Shown here piece by piece: positions 1 through 5,858 of a stretch of 7,789 nucleotides of DNA (positions within the stretch are counted from its first letter, which is position 1; the number at the start of each line of letters is the position of its first letter). Location: positions 1-7,789 of the forward strand of contig JBBPYR010000286.1 of assembly GCA_038199755.1 (NCBI GenBank), in the 5' to 3' direction. The notes under the pieces were generated by a model that worked only from the letters and a program-made list of their open reading frames with translations, had not been told where the DNA came from and did no database searches. Origin of the DNA: JBBPYR01 sp038199755. GTDB lineage: Bacteria; Chloroflexota; Ktedonobacteria; Ktedonobacterales; Ktedonobacteraceae. Both the position numbers and the translations under genes were made by a program.

Positions 1-92
1 GTTCGGTTGGCTTTTCGCTCTCCATGCCTTCCCGCCCTTCTCTGTTCGGTTTTCCTCAGTGTATCATCTGCTTTCCCTCCTTTCCATCCCAT
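1..92 (-). CDS. Possible N-terminal fragment of a divergent gene, cut by the window edge
   Basis: On the minus strand an ATG at 92-90 opens a frame with no stop before position 1 (about 30 codons). A good Shine-Dalgarno sequence, GAGGGGAG (101-108 on the plus strand), lies 8 nt before it. The predicted start, MGWKGGKADDTLRKTEQRR, is very basic and matches no family I recognise. The stretch is purine-rich on this strand, which by itself makes stop codons rarer. The spacing to the ribosome binding site is the only positive evidence. It may be chance. Confidence 0.25.
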   Translation of the reverse strand, partial: MGWKGGKADDTLRKTEQRRAGRHGERKANR

Positions 93-130
93 GAGCCTGA
101 CTCCCCTCATTGATGAACTTGCCTTATATC

Positions 131-160
131 ATAATGCCAGTTCAGATAACCAGCTTGCAA
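131..160 (-). promoter_or_regulatory. Weak candidate promoter toward the left edge
   Basis: Read on the minus strand, the palindromic hexamer TTGCAA (155-160) is followed after 18 bp by CATTAT (131-136). It would drive the possible minus-strand fragment at 1-92. It shares its -35 hexamer with the rightward candidate promoter. Both elements are only partial matches to consensus. Confidence 0.2.
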
Positions 161-184
161 GGGCAAGCCCCAGTTTCATACAAT
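155..184 (+). promoter_or_regulatory. Candidate housekeeping promoter for htrA
   Basis: TTGCAA (155-160) and TACAAT (179-184) are separated by 18 bp, a fair sigma-70-type match. Use of this promoter would give a leader of over 100 nt before the htrA start. The same -35 hexamer, TTGCAA, occurs in the better promoter before the membrane-protein gene at 4283. Another start site nearer the gene is possible. Confidence 0.35.
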
Positions 185-304
185 TTCTTTACAAAATCCT
201 CAGAGTTTTCTTACTCCTATGTCATATAGTACACATAGAGGCTTTATGAACGTGTATAAAGTAAAGATGTCGAAGAGAGTCTATAAGACGAGAGGTTTCT
301 AATC

Positions 305-1627
305 ATGCTTTATCAAAATGATAATAATACCGAGCGCGATGAACGCGACATGCATAATCAGCAGACATTACCACAGCAGCCCTCATCGTGGCAGCAGAAT
401 ACGTATAATCATGTTCCCTATCCCACAGGCTCGCAGCCGCCTGTGCAGTCCCCGCAACCTTCACTGTCCCCGCCACCCGCCCAGTCAATGGGCGCGGCAG
501 CGGCACCACTACGGCCCGCACGTACTGGCCGTACGGTCTTGTTGACATTGTTATTGGCCGTGTTGTTTGGCGGCTTGCTGTTCGGTGCTGGCTGGGAATT
601 TGGACGCGGCACCGGCAGCACTGTCGGCACGCTGCAACCAGGGACGAGTCCGCAGCCAACCGTGCCTGCGATTACGAGTAACGGGAGTAATATCGAGGCG
701 GTGCGTGAGGCGGTAATAGCAAAAGTGCAGCCTGCGGTGGTGCAGGTTAATGTGACAACAGCCCGCGGTGGCGGTATTGGCTCTGGTGTGATCGTTGATA
801 AACGCGGCTACATTGTGACGAATAATCACGTTGTGTCGGGCGCACAGTCAATTCAGGTGGTGTTGAGTGATGGCAGGAAACTGAATGCCCAATTGACGGG
901 AACGGATGCCACCGATGATCTAGCGGTCATCAAAATTAATCCTTCTAACAATATGACCGTGGCGACCATTGGTGACTCTTCGGCTTTGCGCGTGGGGCAA
1001 GAGGTGCTAGCGATTGGCAACCCATTGGGCATTACGCAGACCGTGACAAGTGGTATTGTGAGTGCGTTGAATCGTACCGTCTCAGAGGGGCAAGGGGGGG
1101 CGACCATTCCTGGTGCTATTCAGACAGATGCAGCGATTAACCCTGGTAACAGTGGTGGCGCGCTGGTCAATCTGCAAGGCGAGTTGATTGGTATTCCTAC
1201 ATTGACCGCGATTGACCCAGAGTTTAACACTCCTGCCAGCGGTGTAGGTTTTGCCATTCCAGCGAATCGTGTGAAGCTGATTGTGCCGCAGATTATCACG
1301 AATGGGAACGTCCAGCATACCGGACGTGCGGCCCTGGGTGTAGAGGTTGTCTCGGTTGATGCGAATGTGCAGGCACAGGATAATCTCTCGGTCGATCATG
1401 GTGCCTTGATCGCGGGCTTTTCTGCTACTAGTGCCGCGCAACAAGCCGGATTGAAGGTGGGCGATGTCATCGTACAGATTGATAACAATCCAGTGAATGA
1501 TACCTCGTCATTGGGTGATGCGCTTGCCACGAAAAATCCTGGCGAGAGTGTTACCGTCAAAGTGGTGCGTGGCACGCAACAAATCAGTGTCAATGTGAAG
1601 CTTGGTGAGTTACAAGCTGCTCGATAA
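305..1627 (+). CDS. htrA: Membrane-anchored HtrA/DegP-family serine protease with one PDZ domain
   Basis: This is a 440-residue trypsin-like protease that degrades or processes misfolded proteins outside the membrane. Residues 1-75 are a Pro/Gln/Ser-rich cytoplasmic head. A single membrane anchor spans about 77-96. The protease domain (about 130-330) carries the expected triad: His175 in TNNHVVSG, Asp205 in TDDLAVI and Ser283 in the GNSGGAL box. A PDZ domain follows (about 338-433), with RAALGVE at its start and AGLKVGDVI inside it. One anchor plus one PDZ domain is the DegS/HtrA layout, and the length is typical. AGAGG 9 nt before the ATG supports this start. The gene stands alone. An insertion sequence begins 6 bp after the stop without touching the reading frame. 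Family assignment is secure; natural substrates are unknown. Confidence 0.95.
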   Translation: MLYQNDNNTERDERDMHNQQTLPQQPSSWQQNTYNHVPYPTGSQPPVQSPQPSLSPPPAQSMGAAAAPLRPARTGRTVLLTLLLAVLFGGLLFGAGWEFGRGTGSTVGTLQPGTSPQPTVPAITSNGSNIEAVREAVIAKVQPAVVQVNVTTARGGGIGSGVIVDKRGYIVTNNHVVSGAQSIQVVLSDGRKLNAQLTGTDATDDLAVIKINPSNNMTVATIGDSSALRVGQEVLAIGNPLGITQTVTSGIVSALNRTVSEGQGGATIPGAIQTDAAINPGNSGGALVNLQGELIGIPTLTAIDPEFNTPASGVGFAIPANRVKLIVPQIITNGNVQHTGRAALGVEVVSVDANVQAQDNLSVDHGALIAGFSATSAAQQAGLKVGDVIVQIDNNPVNDTSSLGDALATKNPGESVTVKVVRGTQQISVNVKLGELQAAR

Positions 1628-1629
1628 AA

Positions 1630-1647
1630 CATGAGTCATCCCAGATT
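1630..1647. repeat. Left end of the insertion sequence: CATG target copy plus terminal inverted repeat
   Basis: AGTCATCCCAGATT (1634-1647) is the perfect reverse complement of 3491-3504. The flanking CATG (1630-1633) recurs at 3505-3508 and is read as a 4-bp target duplication. CATG is its own complement, so it could equally be the outermost bases of the repeat. The flanking A/T continues the match, giving 19 bp in all. The tip ATGAGTCAT is itself a near-palindrome across the junction. Confidence 0.85.
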
Positions 1648-1648
1648 T

Positions 1649-1740
1649 TGATAGCGTTGGCGAATTCAAATAGTCTCCTCAGACTGATGTGGTTAGCGGA
1701 GTGAAATTGAGTAACCGGAATGAATTCGCCAACGCTATCA
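1649..1740. repeat. 20-bp-arm inverted repeat just inside the left IS end
   Basis: TGATAGCGTTGGCGAATTCA (1649-1668) is perfectly complementary to 1721-1740, with a 52-nt loop. The loop holds small sub-hairpins (AGTCT/AGACT at 1672-1685; GGTTA/TAACC at 1691-1716). CAGATTT occurs both just before the left arm (1642-1648) and at the right arm's outer edge (1739-1745). It may be a transposase-binding or transcript-folding element. There is no T-run for a classical terminator. Confidence 0.8.
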
Positions 1741-1758
1741 GATTTGAGCCATGGCAAA

Positions 1759-1826
1759 GAGAACCCTCCTTGAGGTATCCTGAACAAGCGAACTGAAAAC
1801 GCGTCAGGAACCAAAGGAGGGTTTTC
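1759..1826 (+). promoter_or_regulatory. Hairpin that would hide the transposase ribosome binding site
   Basis: AACCCTCCTT (1762-1771) pairs perfectly with AAGGAGGGTT (1814-1823). The stem extends outward by a G-U, an A-T and a G-C pair (to 1759 and 1826). Inside it a second stem pairs GGT/TCCTGA (1774-1783) with TCAGGA/ACC (1804-1812). The whole Shine-Dalgarno sequence AAGGAGGG lies in the stem. By analogy with IS10 and IS50, where RNA entering from outside folds the start site shut, this would stop translation from flanking transcripts such as htrA read-through. Confidence 0.65.
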
Positions 1827-1827
1827 G

Positions 1828-3204
1828 ATGTCAGATCAGTATCTCATAAAACCAGCGGGAGTACAAGAGCCTCGCGCTGATCCTCAGTTCATGACTCAAG
1901 GGCTGGGAACTATGCTGCTGAGCTTTCTGGGACCGTTGCTGCTCGAATTGGATCGCAGCATCGACAAGCGCTTGATCCGCACCTTGGTGCAAGCCGTGGA
2001 AGCCATCTTGACCTTTCGCGACCAAATTCATGGACTCTTGCTCACCGAACTAGGAGGGTACATGGACCCACTTGGGGGAGGGACAGGGGGAACCAAACGG
2101 CTCAGCAGGCTGTTGCATAGTGCCAAATGGACCGCAGTGATCATCGAGCACTTTCTCTTGAAGCGCTGCGACGAGCAGATCGAGAGCTGGCACCAACAAG
2201 AGCAAGAGGGGCTGGTGCTCTGGGATGGCAGTGTGTGGGAAAAGCCAGAGAGCTTGCACAGCGAAGGATTGTGCGCGGTGCAATCCAGCAAAGCGAAACG
2301 CTTGACCCACGTCAAACCGGGTTACTTCAACCCGCCTGGCAAGCCAATTTGTGTCCCCGGCTTGCACTGGATTGGCTTGGTGTTGGTGGGACACTTGACC
2401 GCACAAGGACCGGCGATGGTGGCGTGTATGCGCTGGTGGACCTCGCGCGGGGCGTTGGCGAGTTGGTTGCGCGACGAAGAACTCAAGTTGCTGCGGCAAG
2501 TCATGCAGCGCTGGGGGCGCACCGTCATGCATGTCTTTGATCGCGGCTACGCCAGCTCACGCTGGTTGGGAGCCTTACGCTGCTTCTCCACCCGCTTTAC
2601 GCTGCGCTGGAAACACCAGTATCACTTGCAGGATGCCCACGGTGAGCAAAAAGCGGCGTGGCGCATCGCTCTGGGCAAACGTGCCTGGGACAGCCGTAGC
2701 ATGCGCGATGCGGTGCGAGGCACTCGCTTCACTGCCAGTGTGCTGGCCTTTCCCGTCTTTCACCCCGACCACGACGAGTGGCCGCTGTGGATGGTGGTGG
2801 CCCGTCGCTCGAATGGCAAACCCTGGTATCTGCTCACCAGTGAGCCGGTCGAAACTGCGGAGCAGGCGTGGAGTATCGTCTTTGCTTACATCCGGCGCTG
2901 GCTGATCGAACTGGTCTTTAAACACTGTAAAAGTGAACTCGGCTTTCAAAGCCCTCGTGTGTGGGATTGGGACGGGCGTCTCAAGCTCTTAGGGTTGGCC
3001 ACGTTAGCCTATGCCTTCTTGCTGCACTTGCTTTCTGAGCAGTATGCCTTGCTGCGGCGCTGGCTGATCCGCTACGCCTGCCCGCGAACCGGAGCCCATT
3101 TGCGGCAGGTGCGGGTGCCGTTAGCGCGCCTGCGAAGCGCGCTGAGCAAACTGTGGTTGGCTCATCCACCCGCCTTTTCGCGACGAGGGGCCATGAAGAT
3201 CTAA
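1828..3204 (+). CDS. IS4-type DDE transposase
   Basis: The 458-residue protein would cut and join the ends of the surrounding insertion sequence. The predicted catalytic triad is Asp133 (LWDGSVWEKP), Asp238 (HVFDRGYASS) and Glu361. Glu361 lies in the IS4 signature Y-x2-R-x3-E-x6-K, which fits exactly as Tyr354, Arg357, Glu361 and Lys368. The segment between Asp238 and Glu361 is the usual mostly beta insertion region. The N-terminal 130 residues are largely helical and probably bind DNA. The C-terminus is basic and ends in RRGAMKI. The ATG is 6 nt after a very strong Shine-Dalgarno sequence, AAAGGAGGG (1813-1821), which is predicted to be folded away. No frameshift or stop is seen, so it should be functional. 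Confidence 0.92.
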   Translation: MSDQYLIKPAGVQEPRADPQFMTQGLGTMLLSFLGPLLLELDRSIDKRLIRTLVQAVEAILTFRDQIHGLLLTELGGYMDPLGGGTGGTKRLSRLLHSAKWTAVIIEHFLLKRCDEQIESWHQQEQEGLVLWDGSVWEKPESLHSEGLCAVQSSKAKRLTHVKPGYFNPPGKPICVPGLHWIGLVLVGHLTAQGPAMVACMRWWTSRGALASWLRDEELKLLRQVMQRWGRTVMHVFDRGYASSRWLGALRCFSTRFTLRWKHQYHLQDAHGEQKAAWRIALGKRAWDSRSMRDAVRGTRFTASVLAFPVFHPDHDEWPLWMVVARRSNGKPWYLLTSEPVETAEQAWSIVFAYIRRWLIELVFKHCKSELGFQSPRVWDWDGRLKLLGLATLAYAFLLHLLSEQYALLRRWLIRYACPRTGAHLRQVRVPLARLRSALSKLWLAHPPAFSRRGAMKI

Positions 3205-3438
3205 CTCAGCCATTTCTTGGCTACCCACTCAATGCTTGATGGGAGCAAAAGAGCTCTCCTGTCCTTCGGTGAGCAGAAGTCAGGAGCAGAGCCTCGTGCC
3301 TCGTTTTCAACAGGCAGGAAATGCTTTTGCTGCAGAACCAGAAGATCGTGCTTTTCGTTCATCGCCTTCAACGACTTTGTGGCTTCGTTTCCTCTCGTGG
3401 TGCTTTCTTTTTCGAGGTGGCTTCTCTTGGTCTCTCCT
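3205..3438. other. Non-coding 3' region of the insertion sequence
   Basis: There is no recognisable gene. A minus-strand frame (3479 to 3201, 92 codons, TTG start inside the palindrome) ends with its TAG overlapping the transposase TAA in the shared bases CTAA. Its product is basic and matches nothing I know. A plus-strand frame (3217-3489) runs through the palindrome and looks accidental. A small AGCCA/TGGCT hairpin lies just after the transposase stop. Over 230 bp of unassigned sequence is a lot for a simple insertion sequence. Confidence 0.5.
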
Positions 3439-3495
3439 AGATTCTTAGGAACGGTTGAGGTTATCGTCGATAACCTCAACCGTTCCTAAGAATCT
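3439..3495. repeat. 28-bp-arm perfect palindrome joining the right IS end
   Basis: Arms 3439-3466 and 3468-3495 are perfectly complementary around one central T (TTATCG-T-CGATAA). The outer five bases of the right arm, AATCT, are also the inner bases of the right terminal repeat. As RNA it would form a very stable hairpin on either strand. It could therefore limit transcription out of or into the element. Neither side has the T-run of a classical terminator. It could also mark the end for the transposase. Confidence 0.85.
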
Positions 3496-3508
3496 GGGAT
3501 GACTCATG
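3491..3508. repeat. Right end of the insertion sequence: terminal inverted repeat plus CATG target copy
   Basis: AATCTGGGATGACT (3491-3504) is the perfect reverse complement of the left end at 1634-1647. CATG at 3505-3508 matches 1630-1633. The match between the two ends stops abruptly on the inner side, where the two different subterminal hairpins begin. Confidence 0.85.
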
Positions 3509-3515
3509 TATGGCT

Positions 3516-4283
3516 TTATGAGGATGTGACCTGCTGTTCGACATCGGCGAACTCTTTCTTTGGTGTCGTCGGTATGGTTGGGCGTCTGCTGGCGAAGAGC
3601 ACACCGATAAAGAAGACTATCCAACCGAGAGCCATGATGGGCCAGAAGGTGCTATCGACGCCCAGCGTGCGGGCCATAGTGCCAGCGAGAGCGTTAATCA
3701 AATCGCCTGCGAGAATGAGCACATTTGCCCATAAAATATTGCTGGTTTGTAGTTCGCCCATACTTAACTGGCGACGCCATAGTTTCCAGCCTGAATAGGC
3801 CGCCACCCCCACGACCGCTATCACGCCCAATGAATTGAGAATAATCACCAGGATCAGCCAGGGGCCAGGGTAGAGAATGCCTGTCCCTGTTCCGCTAATG
3901 ATGCTGAGCTTTTGCACGTTGATGCTAGCGAAAAGTATCAGGGCGATTGCCAAAAAGCTTAACAGGTACAGGATGGTGAGGCTGATAAAAGTGACGCGGG
4001 TACTGCTAATCAAGGCAAAGCTGCCCAGACCTAACCAAGCTGGGGAGAGGATGCCGAGGATGTAGTAGATGCGGAAACACAGCATGCCAGCCATACTCGC
4101 GGGCTGAAGTACCAGCATTCCCGTATAGGCCAGCGTCGCGAAGAAGGCCATCAGTAGCCCCATCGCCCAATAGAGTTGGTAGGAGCGATGGCGCGTCATA
4201 TATTGGCGTAGCACCATCGCGGCGAAGATGCCTGTTACTACCACGTTTATAAGCGGCATGATTAGTGGTAATGGCGTATTCAT
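3516..4283 (-). CDS. Seven-helix integral membrane protein, function unknown
   Basis: The 255-residue protein is mostly hydrophobic. Seven likely membrane helices lie at about 7-25, 35-59, 67-92, 98-120, 140-164, 181-203 and 212-231. A short polar tail rich in Thr, Pro and Glu ends at VTSS. Short loops carry Arg/Lys clusters (RQYMTRHR near 26-33, WKLWRRQ near 166-172). I see no metal-binding cluster, transporter signature or enzyme motif, and I do not recognise the family. The ATG is 6 nt after AAGGAT (4290-4295) and follows a good promoter at 4347-4375. The gene is transcribed alone and ends convergent to htrA; the insertion sequence now separates the two. A sensor or small-molecule membrane protein are both possible guesses. 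Confidence 0.8.
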   Translation of the reverse strand: MNTPLPLIMPLINVVVTGIFAAMVLRQYMTRHRSYQLYWAMGLLMAFFATLAYTGMLVLQPASMAGMLCFRIYYILGILSPAWLGLGSFALISSTRVTFISLTILYLLSFLAIALILFASINVQKLSIISGTGTGILYPGPWLILVIILNSLGVIAVVGVAAYSGWKLWRRQLSMGELQTSNILWANVLILAGDLINALAGTMARTLGVDSTFWPIMALGWIVFFIGVLFASRRPTIPTTPKKEFADVEQQVTSS

Positions 4284-4346
4284 AACAATATCCTTGTGCT
4301 GTTATAAAGGCTGAAAAACTACAAAAAGATAGAGCTGTATGTTTAG

Positions 4347-4375
4347 AATATACAGAAATCATAAAGGTATTGCAA
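4347..4375 (-). promoter_or_regulatory. Good sigma-70-type promoter for the seven-helix membrane protein
   Basis: On the minus strand TTGCAA (4370-4375) is followed after exactly 17 bp by TATATT (4347-4352). The start site would be near 4340, giving a leader of about 55-60 nt. It separates this gene from the sigma/anti-sigma unit upstream. Confidence 0.6.
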
Positions 4376-4383
4376 GTAGGTGG

Positions 4384-4411
4384 CCAGGGCACCCGCAAGG
4401 GGATGCCTTGG
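4384..4411 (-). terminator. Possible terminator after the anti-sigma gene
   Basis: On the minus strand, starting 5 nt after the anti-sigma stop, GGCATCC (4401-4407) pairs with GGGTGCC (4388-4394) around a 6-nt loop, with one G-T pair. After one mismatch CCA/TGG adds three more base pairs. No T-run follows, so termination would be weak or Rho-assisted. Confidence 0.4.
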
Positions 4412-4416
4412 CTTTG

Positions 4417-5154
4417 CTATAGGTAGGTTGGGGCGCGTACATGCCTGTTGCGTTGCCAGCGTAAAAGTAGCAGGCCGAGTATGCCGAGGACGAGCAAGAT
4501 GACGCCGAGCAGTGCCTGAGCACCGGGGGCGGTCAGATCTGGTAGTGTGAATAGTGGTGGTGCGGTGGTGGTTGGGCCTGTTGCGGGTGGTCCAACAACG
4601 TGCGCTGCTGGTGTGGTACGCCCTTGTATTGCCGGAGTCAGGGGCACGGGAGTCGTACTATTGTCTCCATTTGAGGCATTTTTTGTGCCGTTTGGCGGTG
4701 TAGAAGCTTCAGGTGCTACGCTGCCCGCCGAGGTGCTACCACTAGCACTGCTGGTGGTGGATGAAGCACCCATCATCGGATGTGGCAGCGCGGAGAAGAG
4801 GCTGGCGGTGAGCAAGACAATGCCGATGACCGCGGCAAGGCCACTGGCGAAGCGCAAGGTGGTATAGACAAAGCCGGGTTTGCTGGTGCGACGAGCCGCA
4901 GGAAATGGCAGCACGGGCAGCGTAGCAGGTTTTGCGGCGAGCATGTCTGGCGAAAGGACGAAGGAGCGTGGCAGGGCTGGTTGTGGCAAGGCGTGCAGAA
5001 GGGCAACAGTCTGGCGCAGTTCCGTGAGCGTCTGCTGACACTGCTGACAGGTGTTGAGATGTGCTTCAAATGAGACGTGCTCTTGCGCTGAAAGTACGTC
5101 ATCAAGGAAGGCGGAAAGCTGTTCGGTTGTCAGATGTTGGTTGTGTGTTGCCAC
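4417..5154 (-). CDS. Zinc-finger (ZAS/zf-HC2) anti-sigma factor with two membrane helices
   Basis: It probably holds the adjacent ECF sigma factor inactive at the membrane. I chose the GTG at 5154-5152 (245 residues). GGAG (5165-5168) lies 10 nt upstream, and the start falls 31 bp after the sigma stop, just before the conserved domain. A longer frame from 5247 would overlap the sigma gene and add 31 residues unlike any anti-sigma N-terminus. The N-terminal domain contains the zinc motif H-x3-C-x2-C (His32, Cys36, Cys39). The motif LPRSFVLSP follows at 61-69. Helix 1 is at about 101-121 and helix 2 at about 213-231. Between them are about 90 residues rich in Ser, Thr, Ala, Pro and Gly, predicted to lie outside the cell. 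A short basic tail follows. Role secure; signal unknown. Confidence 0.88.
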   Translation of the reverse strand: MATHNQHLTTEQLSAFLDDVLSAQEHVSFEAHLNTCQQCQQTLTELRQTVALLHALPQPALPRSFVLSPDMLAAKPATLPVLPFPAARRTSKPGFVYTTLRFASGLAAVIGIVLLTASLFSALPHPMMGASSTTSSASGSTSAGSVAPEASTPPNGTKNASNGDNSTTPVPLTPAIQGRTTPAAHVVGPPATGPTTTAPPLFTLPDLTAPGAQALLGVILLVLGILGLLLLRWQRNRHVRAPTYL

Positions 5155-5185
5155 TCTATGCCTGCTCCATTGGTATGTATAAGTC

Positions 5186-5827
5186 TCATTCTTTAGTAAG
5201 ACGATAACTGCGTGGTAAAAGTTCCTGGTGGTCCTGCAGGTACGCACGTAAACGGGCGCGACCCCGTGCGATGCGGGAACGCACGGTTCCTACGTTTGTC
5301 TGTGTTGAGGTTGCAACCTCTTCATAGGAAAAGCCCTGTACATCGCAGAGCACGATGGCAACGCGCTGTTCGAGTGGAAGCTGCTGCAAGCCACGTTGTA
5401 TAAGTTGCTGTAGCTCCTGGGTGAGCAGGAGTTCTTCGGGGTTGCCTTCTGGTCGTGTATCGGCCAATGCCTGTAGCAGGCTAGGGGCGTGCGTCTCTTC
5501 GTCTTCGGTCAACGCCTCTAGTGACTCAGCAGGACGGCGTTGGACGCGCCGCCAGTGGTCACAGGCCATGTTGGAGCCGATACGGAGCAGCCAGGCGCGG
5601 AAGGAGGAGCCACCACGATAGGTGTTGATGCCGCGAAAGGCGGCAAGAAAGGCATCTTGTGTTACATCTGCGGCAGTGTCGGCGTTACCAAGCATGCGAT
5701 AGACAACAGCGTACATGGCCTGCTGATAGTGGAGCACGAGTTGGTTAAAGGCAGCGACATCTCCCCGTTGGCTACGGGTGATGAGTTGTGCTTCATTTTC
5801 CTGTGTGTCGTGCCCCGGCTGACCCAT
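5186..5827 (-). CDS. ECF-type RNA polymerase sigma factor
   Basis: The 213-residue sigma factor has only regions 2 and 4, as in the ECF class. Region 2 (about 27-97) includes YRMLGNADTAADVTQDAF and the -10-recognition segment FRAWLLRIGSNMACDHWRR. A linker with many acidic residues (about 98-135) follows. Region 4 (about 138-197) holds the helix-turn-helix GFSYEEVATSTQTNVGTVRSRI. The end, LPRSYRLTKE, resembles a motif in the anti-sigma factor. The ATG at 5827 lies 11 nt after AGGGAG (5839-5844), a rather long spacing. The anti-sigma gene follows 31 bp downstream on the same strand, the normal order for a sigma/anti-sigma pair. I see no GGAAC-type ECF promoter upstream, so autoregulation is not evident. 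The exact ECF group cannot be named by eye. Confidence 0.93.
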   Translation of the reverse strand: MGQPGHDTQENEAQLITRSQRGDVAAFNQLVLHYQQAMYAVVYRMLGNADTAADVTQDAFLAAFRGINTYRGGSSFRAWLLRIGSNMACDHWRRVQRRPAESLEALTEDEETHAPSLLQALADTRPEGNPEELLLTQELQQLIQRGLQQLPLEQRVAIVLCDVQGFSYEEVATSTQTNVGTVRSRIARGRARLRAYLQDHQELLPRSYRLTKE

Positions 5828-5858
5828 AGATTGCTTCGCTCCCTGTTGTGTTTGCGCC

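Larger units (their letters stand above)
93..304. other. Leader/intergenic region upstream of htrA
   Basis: I see no convincing gene here. It holds a short hairpin (GCTTGC-AAGG-GCAAGC, 153-168), candidate promoters in both directions around 131-184, and an A/T-rich leader. The Shine-Dalgarno sequence for htrA is AGAGG at 291-295, 9 nt before the ATG. A loose ECF-like pair, GAAC at 248-251 and GTC at 269-271 with 17 bp between, could be an extracytoplasmic-stress promoter. Such short motifs occur often by chance. Confidence 0.5.
1634..3504 (+). mobile_element. Complete IS4-type insertion sequence, about 1.87 kb
   Basis: The element is bounded by 14-bp perfect inverted repeats and CATG on both sides. 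It carries one transposase gene (1828-3204) with all catalytic residues present. There is about 190 bp of leader and about 290 bp after the gene. Both flanks hold strong inverted repeats: 1649-1668 with 1721-1740, and 3439-3466 with 3468-3495. It sits between the stop codons of htrA and the convergent membrane-protein gene. With one CATG and the element removed, those stops are 13 bp apart. Matched ends, an intact gene and unbroken neighbours suggest a recent and possibly active insertion. The IS4-type call rests on the transposase signature; I cannot name the exact subgroup. Confidence 0.9.

Noticed and set aside
7..249. 80-codon plus-strand frame before htrA
   Set aside because: It starts with TTG without a ribosome binding site, has the composition of a pyrimidine-rich stretch, and covers the candidate htrA promoter.
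1082..1444. 120-codon minus-strand frame inside htrA
   Set aside because: It is antisense to the active-site serine and PDZ coding region and has no features of its own.
1649..1740. Left inverted repeat as the htrA terminator
   Set aside because: It lies inside the insertion sequence, has a 52-nt loop and no T-run, so it was not the original htrA terminator.
2050..2532. 160-codon minus-strand frame inside the transposase
   Set aside because: It lies entirely within the catalytic part of the transposase, and its Cys/His/Pro-rich product reflects GC-rich antisense reading.
3217..3489. 90-codon plus-strand frame after the transposase
   Set aside because: It reads straight through the palindrome to the terminal repeat and lacks a convincing ribosome binding site.
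5155..5247. Longer anti-sigma start at 5247
   Set aside because: It would overlap the sigma gene by about 60 bp and add residues unlike anti-sigma N-termini; the GTG at 5154 has a ribosome binding site and correct domain placement.
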